Shown: in pieces, positions 6,813-18,800 of the stretch
How the letters are laid out: the number at the start of each line of letters is the position of its first letter
Position numbering within the stretch: the first letter of the stretch is position 1
Origin: an uncultured Candidatus Melainabacteria bacterium
GTDB lineage: Bacteria; Cyanobacteriota; Vampirovibrionia; Gastranaerophilales; Gastranaerophilaceae
Direction: 5' to 3'
Assembly (NCBI GenBank): GCA_934754735.1
Contig: CAKVJE010000012.1
Location: 1 to 30,465, forward strand
Length of the DNA: 30,465 nt
Made by a program: the position numbers and the translations under genes
Notes under the pieces: generated by a model
The model's database searches: none
Told to the model about the DNA's origin: nothing
Seen by the model: the letters and a program-made list of their open reading frames with translations, nothing else

Positions 6813-9800
6813 ATGAGCATATCTTTTAGCGGATTAGCATCCGGATTAGATACATCTTCTTGGGTAGAATCCTTGGTAGCATTAAAAAAAGCCAAGGTTA
6901 CTTCGCTTGAAGAACAAAAGAAAGAAGTTCAGTCTTTACAACAAACCTTATCTCAAATCAAAAGTTTCTTTTCATCTTTTCGTTCCATGTTGGAAAAGGT
7001 TACTGACGCCAAATTAGGCGCAGGTTCATCAATGGATTTGTTTGCGCAAAACCTTGCTATTTCAAGTAAATTAGAAGCTTTGACCGCCGCTGCTACATCA
7101 GAAGCCGAAGAAGCTACTTATAATGTTAAAGTTGATAAATTAGCGACTGAAACACGTGCTAATTCCAACTACAGCTACATGACTACTATTGTTCAAACTA
7201 CTACTGCTACTGCGGATTCTAAACTTATCAACTTGGGAGTAAAAGCCGGAGATATCGGCGTTACGGTTAACGGAATAAAACACGGAATTTCTATAACCGA
7301 AAATGATACAATATCAACTTTTATTGAAAAGCTGCAAAACATTGGTGTAAAAGCAAGCTACAACGAAAAGACAGGGATTTTTAGCGTTGATGTAAGTGCT
7401 ACTGCTATAGACGAAGGAACTACTGATATCGTAAAAGCTTTGCACCTTGGAGGTGTAAACGAGGGTTACACAAGTAAAGATTTAACAACAACTAAGACTG
7501 ATACTGTTTATTCTGCTGCTACAGAATCTACTAAGATGTCCGAATTGGGTGTGAAAGCCGGCACGATTACAATTTATGCGAATGACAAAGATGATAATAA
7601 AATTACTATTACTAACAACACAACTTTAGGCGATTTCATTAAGGCGTTAAATGATAAAAAGATTGATGCAACTCTTGATAAAACAGGCATGTTGACGATT
7701 TCTGACGCTACTATTACAAATGAAGGTGGAACAGAAATCCTTAAAGCTTTGGGCTTGGCTGCCGATATCTACGGCAAATCACAGGTTACAGGCAATTTAA
7801 AACACGAAACTATTACTACACAAACTACTACTGCTACTACAACAACCAAATTAAAAGAGCTTCAGGGCGGTTCAGGAATTAAGGATGGCGATACTGTTGT
7901 TGTTAAAAACTCAAACAATGAGGAAGTTACCATTACGCTTGGCGCAGAATCAACTTTAGGCGATTTACTAACAGGACTTACCAATGCCGGCATGTACGCA
8001 GCTCTGAAATCCGACGGAACTGTTGAAATCTCCGGTGGTACGATTACCGATGGAACATTTAAGGCTGAAGAAGTTTTGGGCTTGGAAAAAGAACCTTATA
8101 CAGCAATGGTTACAGGTAAACCATTAACAGAAACAGTTGAAGTTCACAAAATTGTTGACTTGTCTACCCGTCTTGTTGATGACTTGAAAGTCAAAGAAGG
8201 CTATTTGGAAGTTACTGACGCGAACGGCGACAAATACTATGAAAAGATTTATTCCGGTCAAACAATTGCAGATTTCATGACCGATATGGGCAACTTGGGT
8301 ATTAATACTAAGTTAGATGATAAAACAGGTGTGTTGACTATTACGGGCGGTTCGTTTAAAACTTTGACTGACGCGGATGTTCAAGCATTGATTGATAATC
8401 ATACTATAACAGAAACTCAAGACCGCTATAAAAAAGGTACAAATTTGCTTGAATGTTTATACGGTTCAGGTACAATTTCTACGGACCACATTACTGTAGC
8501 TTCTACTTATTCAAAGACAAAAGCACTTCGTCATACTGTAGTTGATACAGTGAGAGCAACTAATGCAACAACGTTGGGCAAATTAGGTTTAACGGCTGAT
8601 GGTACTGCTATTTTTAATATACGCGGAGAAGAAAGAACTGTTTCCGTAAAAACTGATACTACAATTGACGGTTTGATAACTAAATTGCAGGAACAAGGTA
8701 TTGCAGCAAGCTGGGATGAAGATAATTCCAGATTAACTATTGAAAATGCGACTTTAACAGGCGGAACCTCAAATCTTGCGGATGTTCTTGACTTGACAAC
8801 AACTGTTGCAGGAAAATACGTAACTTCATCCGGATTATACGCTAAAGAAACAATTGCGATTGATGCCACACGCGACACTACGCTTGATAAGTACGGTATC
8901 GCAAATTCCATGAGCGAAGCAGATAGAACGCTTAAAATATATGATAGCGAAGGCAACTTAAAAACTTCTACTATTTTGACTGAAACTACTAAAATTGGCG
9001 ACATTCTTGATTCTATTAATAAGCAAGATGGAATTACGGCGGTTCTGAATGAAGGTCATTTGACAATTTCTAACGGTTATATTGAAAACGCTACATTAGA
9101 AGCTTCAATGGAATTAAAAACATCTAATAAAAGTAGTTATGTTCTAGGTTCAGTAATGACGGTTACTACGACAGCCGGAGTTACGGGTGAATCTACTCTT
9201 AAAGAAATCTTTGAAGAGTTAGGAACTACCAGTTACGTAGAAAGTGGCTACAAATTAACTTTTAATAATAATGAAATTGCGGTAGATGAAAATACAACTC
9301 TTAATGATTTAATTAATAAAATATACGAACAGGGCGGAACAGCCTCTTTAGATAAGACAAATCGATTAGCGATTAATGGTGGTGTTTTAACCGGAAGTGT
9401 TGCACAAGCTTTAGGTATGAGTTCAACGACTCATCAATTATCCGTATCCGCAAGCGGTGAAACTCTTTATACAAAGACAAATGTTTTTGCAGATAGAAGT
9501 TCTACGTTTAAAGATTTAGGTATTACTGGAGATGATAAGACTTATACAGTTTATAATTCTTTGGATCAAGCAACTACAACCGTAACTGTTTCTGATACGA
9601 CAACTATTGGTGACTTTTTAGATAATTTGAAGGCTCATGGAATTGACGGTACAATTTCTAATGGTACAATTCGTTTAACTTCTCCGAATGGAACATATAT
9701 TAAAGGTACATTACCGACAGCTTTGGGAATTACTGAATATGAGAAGACAGAAACAGTAAACACAAATCAGCAGTCGACAGAATCTTTAAAACAAAATGTT

Positions 9801-12800
9801 ACAAAAACTGCTGATGCTCAAACAACTCTTGGTGAAATCGGTGGAATAAAGGATGGTGAGCCAGACCAAAATATTTTAATTTATGATGGGGGGCAAAATG
9901 TTATAGGTACAATTACAACTTTAACAACATCATCAACTCTTCAAGATATGTTCGATGCTTTATCAGCTTATGATATTGTAGGAAAAATTGAAAATGGTAT
10001 TATAAGTTTGACTTCCCCTTCCGGAAATTATGCAGCCGGAAAAATAATGGAAAATCTTGGTGTTGGACATACTACAGATAAAGATGAAACTGTTACTGTA
10101 GGTCAAACTACTTCTTCAAGTTTGGCTATTACTTATACTGATAGTATTTTCGCAACGAGAGATACGTTATTGGAAAAAGTTGCACCTACAACAAATACAT
10201 CTTATAAGATTGCAGGTTATGATTCTGATAATAATGTTATTAAAACTATTGAGATAACGAAGACCGGCGCTACTATAGGAAGTTTACTTGATACAATCAA
10301 AAATGAATTTGGAATTGATGGCACTATTAATAATGGTGTAATATCTTGGGTATCTCCTGATGGTAAGCATATTGAAGATGTAGACGGAACTTTGAGCGAT
10401 ATAATAAAAGTTGATTCAACAACTACGACAGTCGGTAATGCTGCGTCATCTACAATGAAAGTAACTTATACTCAAACAACAGCTGTTGAACGTACAACAA
10501 AGTTGAGTGAATTGAATGCAAATTACTATTTGCCAAATTCAGTTACCAGATTAACAGAAGCCGAAGCTACTGCGCAAGGTTATACTTGTGTACATACCGC
10601 AAGTGAATTACACGATGCATTGTCAGCTAATGTTGCAAAAGTCATGTTGATGAATGACATTGATATTGGCAATTGGGATGCTATTTCCTCTTTTAATGGA
10701 ACGTTTGACGGTAATGGTTATACATTATCAAATATGAGAATTTCTGCCTCCGCTTCTCAAGGTATGTTTATATCTTTAGATGGTAGCGTAAACAATCTTG
10801 TAATTAAGGATAGTAGTACACAATCAGACCTTGGAGGTGGTATTCTTGCGAGTGAGATAAGCGGTACTGTAAATAATATTGCAATCATAAACTCTAGCGT
10901 TGAAAATACAAATCTGAATGCTAAAAGTAATATTAGGGCAGGATTATTGACCGGTTATCTAACTGGAACAGTTGATAATGTATATGTACAAGGAAGTGTA
11001 ACTGCAAGCACAGCTGAATATTCTGTTATGGCTGGCGGTGTTGTTGGTATGACATTTAATTCTGCAGTATTAAGAAATAGTGTAAGCGATGTAGTTGTTA
11101 CAGCTAATGGAACCAGTTCTTGTTATACCGTTTTTGCCGGCGGTACTGTTGGTAACTGGAAGGGTGGCTCTCTAAATTATTCATACACTTATGGTAGCGC
11201 TACAATCTTTGCCAATGATACTATTGCAACATTGCCACCTGCTAGCGGTTGTGGTGCTATTGCAGGTGGTATAGATACGAACTCAACAAATAGTTTATCA
11301 CTCAATGGTCAACATGTATCCAAATCTTTTGATCAAGATGTAGGATATAAACCGAATAGTTCGCAATATTCCGGAACGGTCACTAAAGATGCTGACATGT
11401 ATTCTAAGAATGCACTATTAGCCGTCCATGACTCGGAAGGTAATCTGATAACGACAATTGATATATCAACAACCGCGAGTGTCCAAGATTTCTTTGACGC
11501 TCTGAGTCCTTATGGTATATCAAGTACGATTAAAGATGGGCGTATTGTGCTCTCATCCACGAATGGTAACTATGTCGCCGGCAAGATTCCGGAAGCTCTT
11601 GGCATTGACGTTGTAAATGGCACAACGACAACTGTGACGGTTGCAAATGCTAGTACTTCAACTGGTCGTGTTACGTATTCAATAACAGCAACAGAGGGTT
11701 CTCAACTTCAAACAATAGTTGGTACTGCATATCAAAACAGAGTTTTAGTCTTTAATAATTCCGATGGAAGTGCCTATAAAACAATTACATTTCAAGCTAC
11801 AGACACATTAGGTTCTGTTATGGCAGAACTAAGAACTGAGGGGTTTGATGCCCAATTAACAGATGGAATTTTATCAATCTCATCTGCTGAACATAAGTAT
11901 ATCTCTGGCAGATTAACTACTGGATTTGGTATGACAGCAGTAACCAATACTGTTGGCGCTACAGCGACTTCAACAGCAGCTATTCAATGGACTCATGCTA
12001 CGACTGCGGTTGAATCTACAAAATTTATTGAAACCAGATACGACTTGTCAAAAATTGGTACTATTACAGCTAGCGGCGTAAGCGGAACTTTGATTGCAAT
12101 TTCAACAGCAGATGATTTACATAATCTTGCAACATTGGTTAATAATGGTCAAAGCATGAGCGGTAAAACATTCATCTTGACTAATGATATTGATTTATCA
12201 AGTTATAGAAATTGGACATCTATCGGACGCTCTGATAATTTTTTCTCCGGCAATTTTGACGGTTGCGGCTATACAATCTCCAATCTAACACAATTGGTTG
12301 ATGAATCTGCAGAGGGTCAACATAACATTGGTTTATTTGGACATACGAACTATGCAAATATTAAGAATATGGTTCTTGATAATTTTTATATAGAAGCTCA
12401 TTCTACAATAAATCCATCACGTTCTGTTGTCAGAGCCGGTGCCGTGCTTGGTCGAGGAAGTGAGACTAATCTTAGTGGGATTGAAGTAAAAAACTTAAAT
12501 ATATCCGGTTCCGGGAATGTTGAACTTGCCGGCATAATGGCTCGATCTGATGGCGCTACAACTATTAGTAATTGCAAAACAAGTGGTTTAATAACTGTTG
12601 AAACTGGTCGTGTGGCAAACCCATATGCAGCTGGCATTATAGCATATACTCACACTTGGAATTATGCACATCCAAATGTAATTAGTATGTGCAGTAGTGA
12701 TATCACTATAAAATCTAATGTTGCTGATTCCGCAGAAGTTATAATGGCTGGAGGCATTGTAAGTATGGCTGGCAATAAAATAGATATTAAAGACTGCAAA

Positions 12801-15800
12801 TACAGCGGAACTATTGATATGGCATTCTCTGCCGCAAATAGAATAGGCGGAGTTGTTGGTATGATGGAGACCGATAGTACCTCTACTGTTAATATTGAAA
12901 ATTGTCTGGTAACGGGTACATACAATCAAACTATATTTAATAATTTAGGCGCTTTTGTTGGATTTATGAAATCAGAATCAAACTTAAACCTTACAAACTC
13001 TTGTGCCGCTGCCAGTTTTAATGTAAACGCCCTTGTTGGAACAAGTGGAAATGTTGTAAATACCGGAAGTGATTTCGGAATGAGTATGTCTAGCATTTCT
13101 CAGACAGCAGCAAGAAGCTGGAGTAATGACAACTGGATAATTAACACATCTGACTGTCAACTAAAAATCACCAATGATTATTCTATGTATATAGGTGACA
13201 ATTACTATTCTGCAAGCAATGATATTACTTTAGGTTCGTTGTCTCATTCATATGGTTGGATGTTTGTAGATGGTACAATTGCATTTCAAACTACTCACTC
13301 GGTAAGTGGTGGCTTGGCAGACTTTTTACAATTGACACCAGATAGGGCAACCAACATTAAGTATCAAAGCAAAACTCTCACCCAATACAACAAAGTCGAT
13401 GATATTACAGACCTAAATCCGACTTTGGCATCTATGGGCTTCAAAGATTTGATAGGAACTGTAACTATTGTAAAAGAGGGAACATCCCATACAATTAGCG
13501 TTCCTAAAACATATACATTGGAAAAAATTGCCAATGAATTTGAAGGTTATGGCATAACTTTATCGGTAGATAACGGTAAGGTTACACTTTCCGGAACAGA
13601 AAACTCTTATGTTCTAGGAATGTCATCTAACTTACAATCTCTATTCAAGTTGGATGATAATAAAGTTTATTCTACATACAATACAAATAAAGATTCAAAG
13701 AATTTGCTTGAAAAACATACACTCAACGGAAGTACTACGCTAGCAGATTTGGGTATTACAACAGGGCAAACTATTGTTGTTAACCAAAATGGTAAAAGCA
13801 GAACTATCGCTGTAAGTGCAACGACTACAATGGAAACATTGATGAACACTCTCGGAGCTTATGGTGTATCATCAAGCATTTCTGTTACGACCTCAGGTAC
13901 ATCCACCGGCAAATTTACAATCGGCGATGCTGATGACGACAGCTACGTGGAAAGTATAAGCGCTGATTTAATGAATGCTTTGAAACTAAAAGTTGGTAAT
14001 GGTTACACTTACAAGTCTTCATCAATTCAAAACTACACAAATACAACGTCAGATGAATTGTTTACAACTTCTACAATAACCTTATCTACAACTTCAACAT
14101 TTGGAAACTTAGGTTTTGCAGAGAATGAAACTGGCGTTGTAACAATTAAGAATAATGACAACGAAACATTCAATATTACACTTGCAGCAAACAATACAGT
14201 TGGAGATTTGATAATTTCTTTGGCAGGTGCTGGAATATCAGCATCTGTTCAAGATGGGAAATTTACAATAAATGCGAATAACAGAGCATATATTACATCA
14301 ATGGATCTCAACGTTCGTAATGCATTAGGATTGAATGGTGATGATTTATTTACTGTAAATACGGATTACTTTAATAATGAATCAACAGAAATGCATGAAG
14401 ATGCTACATTTACTGCGAAGTCAGATACTACATTTGCAACCATCGGGTTGACTACAAATGGTTTTATTACGGTGGTTTCAAACGGCACACAAGATGTTAT
14501 TGAAATAAATCCGGAACAAAGCTTAGGCGAAATGTTGACAGCTTTAGCCGGTTATGGAATAGCAGCATCTTTAAAGGATGGTATTTTGACAATAAAAGGT
14601 AATGGCAGCAACTATGTTGAAGGTATTTCTAACAACTTGCAAGATGTTCTACATCTGGAAGCTGGTGAAAATAAATCTTGGCATACTGATGTTTATAAAA
14701 GTTATACGAATACAAATTCCGGTCAAAAAACTTTCGGAACAGAAGAAAGTATTACCGGAGATGCTGTTCTTAGCACTATTAACAGTATGACAAACGGTAA
14801 TCTTGTTGTACACAAAGTTGATGGAACTTTTGAAACAATTTCAGTTGACACATCAAAAACTCTTGACGAGTTCTTTGAGCAAATTGCAAATTATGGTTTG
14901 GTTGGTTCTATAGATACTAACGGTGTTGTAAATATTACAGGCGTTGGAAATGTATATTTACAAGCTGTTACCGGCGGAAGCGACATTCTTACAGCTTTAA
15001 AACTCGGTAACGTAGAAACAAGCGTCAAGACTGTCACTGTAAACAGAACTTCTAATACGTTGAGTCACACGGTAGAAGCGGCGGCTTCCGGCGCAACAAA
15101 ACTAAATGATTTGATTGATAGTAATGGTAATACAATTACATTTACTTCAACAGATGAAACTCCGCTTATTTTAACAACAAAATCTGATGCCGGAAGTCAA
15201 ACTGTTACATTAAATTTCACAAAAACATCTACAATCTACGATGTTATTGATAAACTTGCAGATTATGGAATTAACGCTACGATAGATGCACGTGGAAAGT
15301 TCTCTGTATCAAGCTCTACACTTACAGATTTTGATATAAGCGGAACTCTCGGTAAGTTCTTGATGAGTGATAGTTATATTAAAAAATACGGCGAAGACAC
15401 AACGACAAACATTTCTTCTATTTTGAAGCAAAAAGATGTCGTTAATATGGATGATTCTACAAAATTGTCTGAATTGGGTGTTCAAGCAGGCACTGCTAAT
15501 AGCAATATTACAATTAATCAAGAAGGCGTTAAATATACGGTTGACGTTTCAGCGCTTCAAACAGTAGGTGATTTTAGAAACTTGCTTTCACAATACGGAT
15601 TCAATTCTTATATTGACGACAAAGGCAGATTGAACGTAATTGGCGTTGGAAATTCTACATTAGAAAATGTTAATGACGGTTCTAATATTCTTGATGTATT
15701 TGGATTAACAAATTGGAGTTTAGGCGAAATAACGCAACAAAGCGGTTATTTGGGCGACACTCAAGTTAATATTGTTAAAATCGGAATGAAGAACAAGCTT

Positions 15801-18800
15801 TCTGAACTTACGGATGCAAGTGGTAAGAACTTAGAAATTACAGGCGGTCAAATCTTTGTTTACCAAGACGGAACAAGAAGTGCTATTAATATTAACACGG
15901 ATGACACGCTTGAAACTCTTGCCGCAAAACTTTCTCAATACGGAATAACAGTCGGACTTTCCGGCGAAGGTAAGTTATACTTTGACGGCAATAATAATAG
16001 TTACTTAACAACAGACGGTATTACAAGTTCAAATGCGTCAAACATCTTAGATAAAATCGGAGTTGCCGGAAATTGGTCAACAAGATATGATTCAACAAGT
16101 AAAAACTTAGAATATACCGAAACTAAAAATGACAAAGTTAACGGTTCAACTAAGCTGAAAGACTTAAAGGATTCAAGCGGAAATAATATCGGAATTACAA
16201 ATGGTTCATACTATGTATATTCTAATGGAGTTAGAAATACTGAAACCATTGATGATAATACAACTGTAAATGATTTTATGTCAACTTTAGCAAAATATGG
16301 TTTAATTGCAGATTTTGATGAAAACGGTTCTTTAAAAGTTGGAGCATATAATAACAGCTATCTTGAAACTTCAGCACTTGCAGGAGATAATTCTAATGTT
16401 GTTTCAGCTCTATTCGAACAATGGAACTTTGTAAATATTTACACTTCAAACAACTTAGATATTCCGACAGATGAAGTTCGCGCAATTACAAAAGATACAA
16501 AACTTGCAGATATTAACGAAGGAACTTACCAAAATGGTTTGATTAGTGTAATTCGTGATGGCGTTAAGACAAATATTTCGCTTTCTGCTGACGCAACAGT
16601 CGGAACTTTAATGGACGAATTGGCTCTTTATGGTTTTGAATCTGTAATCAACAGCAACGGTCAATTGATTATTAAAAATACAGGCGATAGCAAACTTGAA
16701 AAATGCACAGGAACAGATGCATCAAATGCTCTGGAATTACTTGGAATTAATTTAAATAGTTGGATTAATACAAATAACTACAAGAGTGGCAGTTTAAGCA
16801 TAAACGGTACTACTACTGCATCCGTAAACGCTACAAGAGATACTATGTTGTCTGAATTGGGCGTAAGTACGGGCGAATATTATATCTACAATAATGGTGT
16901 TAAATATACCGCGATGATTTCTTCTGACGAAACATTAGGTTCATTCATGGATACATTAAAGAGTTTCGGCTTAGAAACAAGTCTTGTACAAGGTGCAGAC
17001 GGCGCCGTGTTGAAGCTTGTAGGTAAAGGTGATTCTTATATTAAAAAATCAGGAAGTGTAACAAATTCATCAAACGTTGTAGAAAAATTATTTGGAAATA
17101 ATATCGCCGAAACTAACGAATATTCAGGCTTGCAACAAACATCTAAAGTTGAAACAACAAACCCTGCTGCAACAGAAGAAACTCATTTGGATTATTTCGG
17201 CGTTACAACAGGCGATGTGAATGTAATCGTAAATGGTCAATCTAATATAATTAAAATTACGGCAGACGAAACTATTGGCAGTTTAATTGATAAATTCAAC
17301 ACACTCGGACTTAATGCCACTCTTTCAAGCAGTGGTCAAATTATGGTTCAAAGCGGATACGATACAATGACGATTGCTACAACAGGAACAACGTCAAATG
17401 TATTAGAAAAACTAGATTTACAATACAAAAATGATTTGGGCGGATATTCTGCAAGCGGAACGGTTGTAAATTCAACAACTTCTGAGATTGTTGAAAAGAC
17501 TTTGTCTGTGGCAAATTATGCGGATTTGAATACTAATTTAGGTGATTTGAACATTTCTGAAGGAACATTAACTATATATAGAGACGGTCAAAAAGCACAA
17601 ATAAACATAAACAAAGATAAAACAACAGGTAAAATAACTGATACGTTTCAAACATTGCAATCTAAAATTTCTACAGAATTTAACAATGATAATGACGTGA
17701 TTGTTGATTTTGAAGACGGCAAATTAAAAATTTATTCAAAGTCAGGCAAGAGAATTGAAGTTGGTTCAACTTCTGACGGAAGCAATTTCAGCGCAATAAC
17801 CGGTATTAGCACCGATGAAAACGGAGTTGCAAGAAGCGCTAGAGAATTATATTGTGTAAATGGAGATTCTGTTCTTACAACAAGCGGAATCTTTAGAGCC
17901 GGAGATGTTAAAGCCGGTACATTTACAATCGGTGATGCAGAATTCACAATTGATGATACAACAACGCTTTCTAATTTGGTTGCACAAATCAATTCCAGCG
18001 AAAAAGCTAACGCAACAGCATTCTGGGATAATGTTGACGGCAAATTTGTAATCAAATCAAAATCTACAGGTTCAGCCTTAGTTAATATTGAAGCCGGAAC
18101 AAGTAACTTTACTGATATACTTGGTTTAACAAGTTCAACTTGGAACGCTGATGGCGCTATAAATACGACAAAAATGAACATTAAAACACAAGAAATCGGT
18201 GAAAATGCTAAAGTTAAGATTAATGGAACAACATATACATCAACATCTAATACTTTAGATAGCGATATTACAAGAATTAAAGGTTTGAAAATTAATCTTA
18301 AAGGACTTACAAAAGACGAAGTTGTAACAATAAAAGTCGAACGAGATAAGGAAACTTTGGCAAATGCTGTTTCAAGCGTAGTTGATTCTTATAACGAATT
18401 AATGAAAAATCTTGATGAATCTATGGCGTCTGATGGCGATTTGAGACACGAATCTACATTAAAACTTATCAGAAATCAATTAAGGAATTTAATGACAAGT
18501 TCTGATGCGGGAACTACTGTGTTCAAAAACTTGGATTCAATTGGTATTTCTGTAGCTTCTGCAAACGGAAGTAACATTGCAACAAGCAACAGCGCAATTA
18601 TTAGCATGACATTTGATAAGGATAAATTCTTTAAAGCATTCGAAGCAGATCAAGACGCTGTAAAAGCTTTGTTAATCGGAAGTGCTAATAATAAAGGTAT
18701 TTTCTCTAAACTTGAAACAGAAGTAGAATCTGCGCTTGCAGGTGTTTCCGGATATTTTGCAACAACTGAAGCAAGTTATAAGCAAAAAGTCAAAGATTTA

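Noticed and set aside
8531..9004. 157-codon minus-strand frame inside fliD (likewise 17732-18181 and others)
   Set aside because: These are antisense shadows of a low-complexity Thr/Ser/Ile-rich gene; residue make-up mirrors the sense codons and no start signals are present.
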